DNA of 17,018 bases from an uncultured Oscillibacter sp. (GCA_910579435.1 CAJTVF010000053.1:1-17018); one strand, 5' to 3'. Shown: positions 6,892-13,430, counted from the stretch's first letter. Notes: generated from the letters alone by a model not told the origin. A program made the numbers and translations.

Positions 6892-7551
6892 ATGGAGTTT
6901 TCAGAGTACTTTCCCGTATGGGACAACATGACGCCCCAACAGCAGCAAGCGGTTTCCGCCAGCCTGGTCAGCCGAAGCGTGAAAAAGGGGGCCCTGCTCC
7001 ACAACGGCGGCGCGGACTGTACCGGCCTGCTGCTGATTAAAACCGGCCAGCTTCGGGCCTTCATCCTCTCCAAAGAGGGGCGGGAGGTCACCCTCTACCG
7101 GCTGTTCGACCGGGATATCTGCCTGTTTTCCGCCTCCTGCATCCTGCGTTCCATCCAGTTTGATGTGGCCATCTCGGCGGAAAAGGATACGCAGCTGTGG
7201 ATTATTCCCCCGGATGTCTATCGGCAGCTCATGGAGCAGTCCGCCTGTGTGGCGAACTACACCAATGAGATCATGGCCTCCCGGTTTTCAGAGGTCATGT
7301 GGCTGATGGAGCAGGTCATGTGGAACAGCATGGACAAACGGGTGGCCGCGTTTCTGCTGGAGGAGGCCTCCATTCAGGCCGCAGACCGTCTGCCCATTAC
7401 CCATGAGAGCATTGCCAACCACTTGGGCACGCACCGGGAGGTTGTCACCAGGGTCCTCCGCTACCTCCAGAACGAGGGGATGGTCCGGCTGGCCCGGGGC
7501 ACGGTGGAGCTCACGGACCGGGCGAAGCTGGAGGCATTGGGCGGCAAATAG
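6892..7551 (+). CDS. Crp/Fnr-family transcriptional regulator
   Basis: A 219-residue protein with a cyclic-nucleotide-binding-like N-terminal beta-roll (GALLHNGGADCTGLLLIKTG, residues 33-52), a long dimerisation helix (about 120-160) and a C-terminal winged helix-turn-helix in which LPITHESIANHLGTHREVVT (167-186) is the recognition unit. Cysteines 43, 77, 83 and 119 are spread through the sensor domain. They do not form the N-terminal cluster of true FNR, so an FNR-type 4Fe-4S sensor is not supported, though thiol sensing is possible. The start is ATG at 6892 with AAGGAG 8 nt upstream. It faces the flavoprotein-thioredoxin operon and shares a palindromic operator with the DUF134 gene. By context it probably controls the redox genes here and itself. 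Confidence 0.9.
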   Translation: MEFSEYFPVWDNMTPQQQQAVSASLVSRSVKKGALLHNGGADCTGLLLIKTGQLRAFILSKEGREVTLYRLFDRDICLFSASCILRSIQFDVAISAEKDTQLWIIPPDVYRQLMEQSACVANYTNEIMASRFSEVMWLMEQVMWNSMDKRVAAFLLEEASIQAADRLPITHESIANHLGTHREVVTRVLRYLQNEGMVRLARGTVELTDRAKLEALGGK

Positions 7552-7554
7552 AAT

Positions 7555-7590
7555 AGGAGGCGTCAGCCATGGATATGGCTGACGCCTCCT
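7555..7590. terminator. Perfect 16-bp-arm hairpin between convergent genes
   Basis: AGGAGGCGTCAGCCAT and its exact complement flank GGAT. It fills the 43-bp gap between the Crp gene stop (7551) and the flavoprotein gene stop (7595), so it can serve both directions. Neither side has a T-run, so it may act as a 3' RNA-protecting stem or a factor-dependent terminator. Confidence 0.6.
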
Positions 7591-7594
7591 CAGC

Positions 7595-9286
7595 TTACCG
7601 GTCCATTCCGCAGGCGGAAGCGGATTCCACCAGACAGCGGTCCCGGGTTACCGTGTCATAGAACCGGAAGCCTCCGGCGAAGTTGTATGCCTCATAACCA
7701 TACCCGCTCAAAATCCGGCAGGCGATATAGCTGCGCAGGCCGCTCTGGCAGATCACATAGACCAGCTTGCCCTGCTCCACCTCGACCAGCCGTTCCCGCA
7801 GTTCGTCTACGGGGATATGCTTGAATCCGTCTATATGCCCCTCGCCGTACTCGGCCGCAGTTCGGACGTCCAGCAGGGTAACGCTCCCGTCCCGGGGCAG
7901 ACGGTCCAGGTCCTCCAGGAACCACTGCCGGAGAATCCCCTGTTCGATGTTGTCCACCAGAAAACCGGCCATATTCACCGGGTCCTTGGCGGAGGAATAG
8001 GGCGGCGCGTAGGCCAGGTCCAGGTCCTTCAGCTCGGTGGCTTTCAGCCCGGCATGAATCGCGGTGGCCAGCACGTCAATGCGCTTATCCACGCCCTCAT
8101 AGCCCACAATCTGGGCGCCCAGGAGGCGATAGGTTTCCTTTTCAAACACCACCTTCATGACCATCAGCCTGCCGCCCGGGTAGTAACCGGCGTGGCTCAG
8201 GGGGGAAAGGATCACCCGGTCCACCTCCAGCCCCGCCTTTTTGGCGGCGGCCTCGTTGACGCCGGTCACGGCGGCGGTCATGTCAAAGACCTTGATGACG
8301 CTGCTGCCCTGAGAGCCGGGGTAGCGGCCGTCCCCGCCGCAGAGGTTGCCCGCGGCGATCCGCCCCTGCCGGTTGGCAGGCCCCGCAAGGGAGATCAGCG
8401 CGTCCTGCCCGGTGACGGAGTGCTTCACCTGCACCGCGTCCCCCACGGCGTAGATATCCGGAACGGAGGTCTCCATCCGGTCGTTTACCACGATGCTTCC
8501 CTTGATGCCCAGCTCCAGACCCGCCGCCTTCGCCAGGGCGGTGTCCGGGGTGACGCCGATAGCCAGCACCACCATGTCGGCGTGGAGGGGGGCCTCGTCC
8601 TTCAGCAGTACGTCCACCCCGCCGCCGTTCTCCTCGAAGCCCTCTACCGTGCGGCCCAGGGCCAGCCTGACGCCGTGCTTCCGCATTTCACTGTGGATAA
8701 ACGCGGCCATGTCCGGGTCGAAGGGGTTCATCAGCTGTTTGGGCCGCTGGACAATCGTGACCTCCATCCCCAGCTCCCGCAGGTTTTCTGCCAGCTCCAG
8801 GCCGATGAAGCCGCCGCCGGCCAGCACCGCCGACTTGGGGAGGTGCGCGTTGATATGCTCCTTGATGCGGAAGGTGTCCTCCACCGTCCGCAGGGTGAAC
8901 ACCCGGTCCAGTCCCACCCCCGGGAGCCTGGGCTGGGCGGGTTTGGCTCCGGGAGACAGAATCAGCTTGTCGTAGCGCTCCTCGAATACCGCCCCCGTCT
9001 CCAAATTTTTCACGGAGACAGCCTTTTTGTCCGGGTGAATGGCCGTGACCTCGTGGCGCACCTTCATCTGCACCCGGAAGCGGGAAAAGAAGCTCTCGGG
9101 CGTCTGCAAGGTCAGCGCGGACGGGTCGGTAATCACGTCCCCAATATAGTAGGGCAGGCCGCAGTTGGCATAGGAAATATACCCCGACCGCTCAAACACC
9201 ACAATCTCCGCCTGTTCGTCCAGCCGGCGGATGCGGGCCGCCGCCGTAGCGCCCCCCGCCACGCCGCCTACGATTACTACTTTCAT
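7595..9286 (-). CDS. CoA-disulfide reductase-like FAD/NAD(P)H oxidoreductase with rhodanese domain
   Basis: A 563-residue flavoprotein. Residues 1-30 carry the FAD-binding motif GGVAGGATAAARIRRLDEQA. The single redox cysteine is Cys42 in YANCGLPYYIGD, the CoADR/Nox-type site. A second Rossmann motif for NAD(P)H (GGGFIGLELAENLRELG) lies near 157-173, and the FAD-contacting DIYAVGDAV near 275. After a dimerisation domain, residues of about 460-563 form a rhodanese domain with catalytic loop CQSGLRS (Cys513). This matches the CoADR-Rhd class, which reduces CoA disulfide, polysulfide or CoA-persulfide. The start is ATG at 9286 with AGGTGG upstream. It is cytoplasmic, 86 bp after the thioredoxin gene and probably co-transcribed. 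The exact substrate is not determined by the sequence. Confidence 0.92.
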   Translation of the reverse strand: MKVVIVGGVAGGATAAARIRRLDEQAEIVVFERSGYISYANCGLPYYIGDVITDPSALTLQTPESFFSRFRVQMKVRHEVTAIHPDKKAVSVKNLETGAVFEERYDKLILSPGAKPAQPRLPGVGLDRVFTLRTVEDTFRIKEHINAHLPKSAVLAGGGFIGLELAENLRELGMEVTIVQRPKQLMNPFDPDMAAFIHSEMRKHGVRLALGRTVEGFEENGGGVDVLLKDEAPLHADMVVLAIGVTPDTALAKAAGLELGIKGSIVVNDRMETSVPDIYAVGDAVQVKHSVTGQDALISLAGPANRQGRIAAGNLCGGDGRYPGSQGSSVIKVFDMTAAVTGVNEAAAKKAGLEVDRVILSPLSHAGYYPGGRLMVMKVVFEKETYRLLGAQIVGYEGVDKRIDVLATAIHAGLKATELKDLDLAYAPPYSSAKDPVNMAGFLVDNIEQGILRQWFLEDLDRLPRDGSVTLLDVRTAAEYGEGHIDGFKHIPVDELRERLVEVEQGKLVYVICQSGLRSYIACRILSGYGYEAYNFAGGFRFYDTVTRDRCLVESASACGMDR

Positions 9287-9307
9287 ACTGTGTCCACCTT
9301 TCCGCTG

Positions 9308-9335
9308 CAGGCGGTAATCCCGCCTGTGTTTTTTG
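9308..9335 (+). terminator. Small hairpin with T-run, antisense to the trx-flavoprotein operon
   Basis: CAGGCGG and CCGCCTG pair around TAATC, and the plus strand continues TGTTTTTTG. It has the shape of a rho-independent terminator on the plus strand, where no gene is seen upstream; it may stop antisense transcription, or the stem may act between trx and the flavoprotein gene. Confidence 0.3.
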
Positions 9336-9372
9336 TATTGAGATTCCTCATAAAGCCCGTTTCCGCGTCTTC

Positions 9373-9678
9373 TTACAGCATGGCGAGAATCTGGCTCTTC
9401 GGCCTCGCGCCCATAGCCTGGCCGGTAATCCGGCCGTCCTTCATCACCACCAGCGTGGGGATGTTCATGACGCGGAATTGGCGGGCCAGCTCCGGCTGTT
9501 CATCCACATTGATCTTTCCTACCTTGATGTCAGAGCGCTCCCGCGCGATTTCCTCCATGATGGGAACCACCATCCGGCAGGGGCCGCACCAGGGGGCCCA
9601 GAAATCCAGCAGGACGGGCTTGTCGGAGTTTACGACCTCTTGCTGAAAGTTTTCCTTGCTGATATGAATAGCAGGCAT
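9373..9678 (-). CDS. trxA: Thioredoxin
   Basis: A 101-residue thioredoxin of normal length. It carries the classical active site APWCGPC (Cys31 and Cys34), the conserved KPVLLDFWAPW strand before it, the buried-Asp/Lys region KVGKINVDEQ, and the cis-proline loop NIPTLVV. The C-terminal part is slightly short, ending SQILAML. The start is ATG at 9678, with GAGGAGG upstream; a longer in-frame reading to 9738 adds 20 non-conserved residues without a ribosome site. It is cytoplasmic and reduces protein disulfides, probably serving as partner or substrate carrier for the rhodanese-flavoprotein encoded next. A 27-bp transposon-terminus remnant lies 61 bp upstream of the start and may have displaced or altered its own promoter. 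Confidence 0.95.
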   Translation of the reverse strand: MPAIHISKENFQQEVVNSDKPVLLDFWAPWCGPCRMVVPIMEEIARERSDIKVGKINVDEQPELARQFRVMNIPTLVVMKDGRITGQAMGARPKSQILAML

Positions 9679-9739
9679 GGTTTTGTCCTCCTCGTTTTTT
9701 GTGGGTCTAAGTATACCGGAATGTATCTGCTGTCTCATG

Positions 9740-9774
9740 TTAAGGAAGCGCTGATTAAATCAGTGCTTCCTTAA
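9740..9774. repeat. 27-bp terminus-only remnant of the GGAAGC element, with TTAA flanks
   Basis: The left end GGAAGCGCTGATT is joined directly to the right end AAATCAGTGCTTCC (9744-9770), with TTAA on both sides. These are the two termini of the 159-bp element at 11564-11722 and 16614-16772 with the whole interior missing. It lies between the NapH-like gene stop (9777) and the thioredoxin start; as RNA it forms a hairpin of about 13 bp. Confidence 0.75.
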
Positions 9775-9776
9775 AA

Positions 9777-10352
9777 TCATTCTTTACCGCTTTTCGCCTT
9801 GCAAATCAGCTGCGTCATGGTGCCCATGGGGCAGTAAACGCACCAGCTGCGGGGCTTAAACAAGACCATGGTGAGCAGTCCAAGCACCGCAGAGGTCAGC
9901 ATCACGCTGTAAAACCCAAACGCGAACTGGGCCACGCCGGGATGAAAGAGCGTTCCGTGATAGGCCCAGTGCCAGGGCAGCCGGAAGGTCCAGAGCAGAG
10001 TCACCGCCTGGTGCAGATTCCGGACGCCCGCAAAGACCAGATAGGTATTCCACAGCATCTGAAAGAACATGACGAAAAAGAAGATCAAAAAGCCATAGCG
10101 GAACCATTTGCTTTTCATCCAGCTGGGGATATCCTTTTTTCGGGACAGGCCGAAACGCCCGCCCAGCAGGCCGAAGATCTGCCCCCGGCCGCAGTAGCGG
10201 TTGCAGTAGCCCTTTGTACCGCGCACGGCGGAAATGATCAGGGGGACAAAGAAGAACACCAGCCCCAGCCAGGCGAACAGAATGTTGAAGAATCCCAGCG
10301 CCAGATAGGTCAGCTCGACGATCCACAGGTAATCATACCAGTGCTTTTTCAT
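9777..10352 (-). CDS. NapH-like membrane 4Fe-4S protein
   Basis: A 191-residue membrane protein with about four hydrophobic segments (residues 9-40, 87-108, 113-125 and 143-166). Cytoplasmic-side cysteine motifs are KGYCNRYCGRGQIF (Cys50 and Cys54) and WCVYCPMGTMTQLIC (Cys171, 174 and 184). This pattern, a twin CxxC-P-x-G membrane Fe-S protein, resembles NapH/YccM-like electron-transfer subunits but is shorter. Its ATG at 10352 overlaps the ferredoxin stop by 4 bp (ATGA), so the two are co-translated and probably form one electron path between the ferredoxin and a membrane or quinone partner. The electron acceptor is not visible here. Confidence 0.82.
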   Translation of the reverse strand: MKKHWYDYLWIVELTYLALGFFNILFAWLGLVFFFVPLIISAVRGTKGYCNRYCGRGQIFGLLGGRFGLSRKKDIPSWMKSKWFRYGFLIFFFVMFFQMLWNTYLVFAGVRNLHQAVTLLWTFRLPWHWAYHGTLFHPGVAQFAFGFYSVMLTSAVLGLLTMVLFKPRSWCVYCPMGTMTQLICKAKSGKE

Positions 10353-10555
10353 GCCTGCACCTCCTGAATCTCAATGACGGAGGCCGGACACTCCTTTGCG
10401 CATCTGCCGCAGCCCACGCATCGATCCGCGTTGACCGCCGCCCGGATTCCGTGCCAAATCTGGATGGCGGACAGAGGGCATACCTTTGCGCAGCAGCCGC
10501 AGGCGACACAGGCGCTCTCATCCACAACAGCCCTCCGTTTTTTCCTTGCTGTCAT
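10349..10555 (-). CDS. 2[4Fe-4S] ferredoxin
   Basis: A 68-residue bacterial-type ferredoxin with two CxxCxxCxxxCP motifs: ACVACGCCAKVCP (Cys16, 19, 22, 26) and RCVGCGRCAKECP (Cys46, 49, 52, 56). The basic start MTARKKRR is followed by the first cluster loop with no signal peptide, so it is cytoplasmic. The start is ATG at 10555 with GGGAGG 6 nt upstream. As the first gene of the minus-strand redox run, it overlaps the NapH-like gene by 4 bp. It is the natural electron carrier for that membrane protein and perhaps for the downstream flavoprotein. Confidence 0.95.
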   Translation of the reverse strand: MTARKKRRAVVDESACVACGCCAKVCPLSAIQIWHGIRAAVNADRCVGCGRCAKECPASVIEIQEVQA

Positions 10556-10572
10556 ACCGTACCTCCCGAATT

Positions 10573-10591
10573 TGATAAGAGAATCCTATCA
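10573..10591. promoter_or_regulatory. Candidate operator upstream of the ferredoxin gene
   Basis: An inverted repeat TGATA-N9-TATCA lies 18 bp upstream of the ferredoxin start codon. The half-sites resemble Crp/Fnr half-sites, but the spacing is not the FNR consensus and the promoter hexamers here are weak. Confidence 0.3.
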
Positions 10592-10726
10592 GAAGGAATC
10601 TGTGCGTACCGTGACAAAATCACACAGGCGGCGTTGGGCCGCTTTGCTGAGTGCTGTACCGTCAGGTTAGCTTTTGGCAAAGATTATTCCGAGAATAAGC
10701 ATGAGAAAGAAAAGGGAACATCTCAC

Positions 10727-10827
10727 AATTTCCCTTGAAATCCGTCAGGATTCCTGCGGGAAATGTCCTTGCCCGGCAGGGAAATCCCTCGCCCATCCAG
10801 CATCCGCCGGTTATGAAGACTGGTTCT
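10727..10827 (-). repeat. Truncated AGAACC-type palindromic element
   Basis: The minus strand from 10827 begins AGAACCAGTCTTCATAACC, matching the end of the element at 5688-5850 at 17 of 19 positions. The similarity continues through GGATGCnGGATGGGCGAGG into the apical hairpin at 10728-10764, which has its own compensating stem changes. The second arm is absent, so this is about half an element. Confidence 0.65.
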
Positions 10828-10883
10828 AAGCCGGACAAAACTGGTTCGGATTGAAGCCGAAGGTACCCGCTTTTGAAGTTCCT

Positions 10884-10922
10884 AATAAAAAAGCGGCCGG
10901 TCCTGATTTGGACTGGCCGCTT
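10884..10922 (-). terminator. Rho-independent terminator, minus strand
   Basis: AAGCGGCCGGTCC and GGACTGGCCGCTT pair around a 6-nt loop (one non-Watson-Crick position), and the minus strand continues TTTTTTATT. No intact gene upstream of it on the minus strand is recognisable, so it may be the relic of a lost gene. Confidence 0.6.
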
Positions 10923-11460
10923 GAAAGATTGCCCTGTAAACATAAGGCCCTGCGAATCGCCGCTTTGTTACTTTGCGGCGGGCACGTCGACTGCAATATC
11001 GCTCGGCGGGAAGGTGCAGCAGGGATCTTTGATTTGTGTGATATTCTGCCAAAGACATTCGACCTTACTGGTTTTCTGCCGTTTTCCGTGTCTACAAACG
11101 TCAACGGCGACAGCGCCTCTCATGAAAGCGAGTGGCTTTTATCATCACTCTGGCTATTACGAGCCGTACATTCGGGATTTACGTCGGTTGCAACAAAACA
11201 TTCTGAGCATGACCGATTTGTAGCCTTCTGCGGCGTGTATCCATTCCTCCCCGTTTGTGCGCTGTCTTGATACCGTTCCCGTTTCTTCCCTTACCACCCG
11301 GCGGCCCGCCGGGAAGGGAATCAGCGCCCCGGCGAAGCCGGAACCCGCTGCGGCCCCAAAAACCGGCGAACCCGGGCCGGTGCTCTGCCCGCCCAAAATC
11401 GCTGCGGCGATGATGCCAGGGGCCGGCCCTTTTAAAAACACGCCCTTGTCTGCGGCCGGT
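10923..11460. other. Gene-poor stretch without a supportable gene
   Basis: Short open frames occur on both strands, but none has a good ribosome site, a recognisable family or family-like length. One minus-strand frame (11441-11157) contains an Ala/Gly-rich hydrophobic stretch, IIAAAILGGQ and GSGFAGALIPFPAG, that might be a decayed small membrane protein. A decayed mobile region is a reasonable but unproven reading. Confidence 0.4.
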
Positions 11461-11462
11461 TA

Positions 11463-11786
11463 GGCCTTGTTTGAAAATTGACGGAATGCCCAACGGTGAG
11501 AGAATTTTTCGCCAATCAAGGCAAATTTTCGCGGGCGGGCTGACGCCCGGCAAGAAAATTTAAGGAAGCGCTGATTTAATCAACGTGTGCAGATTTGCGC
11601 CAGAAATTTTCGCTGGCAAGGAAGAAAATTGCAGGAATCCTGGCGGATTTCAAGATTTTCTGACGCAGATCAGCGGAAATTTATGGCGTAAAGATGTGCG
11701 CGGGGATTAAATCAGTGCTTCCTTAACGCAGAGTGGCGGAAAAAGATCCGCCGTTTTGGGCGTTTAGACTTTTTTCAAACAAGGCC
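11463..11786. mobile_element. Palindromic MITE-like element, GGCCTTG type, carrying a nested element
   Basis: Terminal inverted repeats GGCCTTGTTTGAAAA are exact at both ends, and each is flanked by TA, the likely target duplication. Taking out the nested 159-bp element and one TTAA leaves 161 bp, which forms a long imperfect palindrome with its own apical hairpin at 11523-11561. There is no coding capacity; any transposase must act in trans. The right end is 7 bp from the nanA stop codon. Confidence 0.75.
11564..11722. mobile_element. 159-bp palindromic MITE-like element, GGAAGC type, copy A
   Basis: The ends are GGAAGCGCTGATTTAATC and, on the opposite strand, GGAAGCACTGATTTAATC. TTAA (11560-11563 and 11723-11726) flanks both sides. 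The interior is a long imperfect palindrome with an apical hairpin at 11623-11661. It differs from copy B at only 3 of 159 positions. The YTAA duplication and the GGAAG end recall IS5-group insertion sequences, a possible source of transposase in trans; this is an inference. Confidence 0.82.
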
Positions 11787-11793
11787 TATACGG

Positions 11794-12696
11794 TCAATAC
11801 TTTGCGATGGCGGCCTTGATCATGGAGACGCACTCGTCGGCAATGGGGTAATCGCCTTCGGCCAGCTCCGCCAGCGGAGCCCGCACGCTGCCGCAGTCGG
11901 GGCCGTCCATCCTGCGCAGCACTTCTTTGATCATGGCGTACATGTTGCCGTGGCCGGAGCACAGCTTGGAGATGATCCGGCAGCAGTCGTCCTGGATCTC
12001 CAGAGCGGCGGCCAGATCGCCGGATTTGACGCGCTGGAAGAGCTTGAGGTACAGCTCGGGCATTGCGCCGTAGGTTCCGCCGATGCCGCCGGCGGCGCCC
12101 ATGACCAAACCGGAAATCAGCTGCTCGTCGGGGCCGTTGAACACGATGGCTCCCTCGTCGCGCCACATTTGGATATCCTGCGTGGGCATGGAGGAATTCT
12201 TGACGCCGATGCAACGGGGGTTTTTCAGCATTTCCCTCAGCAGGGGCACGCTCAGGGCCACGCCCGCCAGCTGGGGGATGTTGTAGATGATAAAATCCGT
12301 GTTGGGAGCCGCGCCGGAAATGTCGTTCCAGTACTTGGCGATGGCGTAGGGAGGCAGATGGAAGTAGATGGGGGGAATGGAAGCGATGGCGTCCACGCCC
12401 AGGCTCTCGGCATGTGCCGCCAGCTCCTGAGAGTCGGCGGTGTTGTTGCATGCAACATGGGCAATGATGGTCAGCTTGCCCCTGGCCTCCGCCATCACGT
12501 TCTCCAAAACTGCCTTGCGCTCCTCCTTGCTCTGGTAGATGCACTCGCCGGAGGAGCCGCCCACATAGAGGCCCTTGACGCCCTTGCCGATGAACCATTT
12601 GGTCAGCGTCCGGACGGCTTCCGGAGCGATCTTGCCTTCGGCGTCATAGCAGGCGTAGAAAGCGGGGATAATGCCTTCGTACTTTGCGGTATTCAT
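11794..12696 (-). CDS. nanA: N-acetylneuraminate lyase (NanA-like, DapA superfamily)
   Basis: A 300-residue class I aldolase with a TIM barrel. It splits N-acetylneuraminate to pyruvate and N-acetylmannosamine in the cytoplasm. The visible landmarks are the GSSGE carboxylate-binding motif (Ser48-Ser49), IIAHVACNNT (78-86, like the IAHVGC of E. coli NanA), catalytic Tyr138 in YNIP, Schiff-base Lys166 in GVKNSS, and NGPDE with Asp190-Glu191, which contact the sugar tail in NanA. Two sugar-contact positions differ from E. coli: Pro for Tyr190 and Gly for Ser208. The start is ATG at 12696, with AGGAGG upstream, 44 bp after nanQ. The neighbouring SiaP-type transporter and NanQ make sialic acid or a close derivative the likely substrate rather than dihydrodipicolinate. 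Confidence 0.88.
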   Translation of the reverse strand: MNTAKYEGIIPAFYACYDAEGKIAPEAVRTLTKWFIGKGVKGLYVGGSSGECIYQSKEERKAVLENVMAEARGKLTIIAHVACNNTADSQELAAHAESLGVDAIASIPPIYFHLPPYAIAKYWNDISGAAPNTDFIIYNIPQLAGVALSVPLLREMLKNPRCIGVKNSSMPTQDIQMWRDEGAIVFNGPDEQLISGLVMGAAGGIGGTYGAMPELYLKLFQRVKSGDLAAALEIQDDCCRIISKLCSGHGNMYAMIKEVLRRMDGPDCGSVRAPLAELAEGDYPIADECVSMIKAAIAKY

Positions 12697-12740
12697 AGCG
12701 ATTCTCCTCCTAAAATTATATATTGGACGCGGTTTGCGTT

Positions 12741-13190
12741 TTACACCTGGAACTTGTAGCAGGCCTTTTCCACCAGGGAGCCGCCGCCATCCATGACCTT
12801 GACCTTATGAACATCCTCGGGAAAGACGATGAGAATGTCCTCGGCGGTCATGGGGAACCAGACCTCCACGCCGCCCTCGTAGCCGATGAAATCCTCGTCG
12901 GGCTTCTGGACCACCATCTTCAGCGTTTCCACATGGGAAACGCCGATCCTTTCGCGGCCGGACAGAAGGACGTGCATATCCGCGTATTTTGCGTGGCCCT
13001 CCCAGATGGCCTCCTCCGGGGTCATCGTCTGATAATCAAAGCGGTTGACGAATGCCCGCTCGCCGTCAATCTCGTTGCGGCCCTTGTGCAGCCGGCTCAG
13101 GTCCGTGCTCAGCAGATGGCGGATGGCGGCATCCAGGCTGCCGCTCATGCCCAGGAAGCGTTCGATGTGCTTGCGCTTTGTATAGATCAA
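12741..13190 (-). CDS. nanQ: YhcH/YjgK/YiaL-family N-acetylneuraminate anomerase
   Basis: A 149-residue cupin-like beta-sandwich protein of the YhcH (NanQ) family, which speeds the interconversion of sialic-acid anomers. Family landmarks are LGMSGSLDAAIRHLLSTDLS, EIDGERAF, the metal-site HAKYADMHVLLSGRERIG (His and Asp/His) and the FPEDVHKVKV near the C terminus (last metal-ligand His). I choose the TTG at 13190: it gives MIYTKRKHIERFLGMSG, the family's normal MI(F/Y) start and length, with AAGGGTGG just upstream. A longer frame to 13313 adds about 41 unrelated residues. It is the first gene of the minus-strand nan pair. Function is inferred from the family and from the nanA/siaPQM neighbours. 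Confidence 0.85.
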   Translation of the reverse strand: MIYTKRKHIERFLGMSGSLDAAIRHLLSTDLSRLHKGRNEIDGERAFVNRFDYQTMTPEEAIWEGHAKYADMHVLLSGRERIGVSHVETLKMVVQKPDEDFIGYEGGVEVWFPMTAEDILIVFPEDVHKVKVMDGGGSLVEKACYKFQV

Positions 13191-13401
13191 AATAACCACC
13201 CTTTCGTACCGGAATTTATAAAAAAGATTGGAACGCCTTTCATAGAATGGAGGCGCGCGGCATTCTCCCGTGGCGCATTCCGCGCCGTTCCGCGGAGAAA
13301 TGAAACCGCGCAAATGTGTCTAAACTTCAGACAGCACGATAACGTTTTGTCCGAAATGGACATCAAACAAGGCTGGAGAAAGTAAATGTTTATTCAAAAT
13401 C

Positions 13402-13430
13402 ATGATAGCATGTGCGGCGGCGGAAAGCAA
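13402..13430 (-). promoter_or_regulatory. Probable promoter of nanQ-nanA
   Basis: On the minus strand, TTGCTT (13430-13425) and TATCAT (13407-13402) are 17 bp apart. The leader to the TTG start would be about 200 nt, with no recognisable riboswitch. Confidence 0.45.

Noticed and set aside
7817..9646. Very long open frame on the plus strand opposite the flavoprotein and thioredoxin genes
   Set aside because: The opposite strand encodes two complete, recognisable proteins here; the plus-strand reading has no domain, no ribosome site and the His/Gln/Gly-rich composition typical of the antisense of GC-rich genes.
9740..9774. Simple rho-independent terminator after the NapH-like gene
   Set aside because: No T-run on the minus strand, and its sequence equals the two ends of the 159-bp element with the target duplication, so a transposon remnant explains it better.
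10851..11270. Plus-strand frame through the gene-poor stretch
   Set aside because: It crosses a strong terminator hairpin and part of a repeat, and shows no recognisable motif.
11257..11463. Pro/Ala-rich 68-residue plus-strand frame
   Set aside because: No good ribosome site, no family, and an equally plausible hydrophobic reading exists on the opposite strand.
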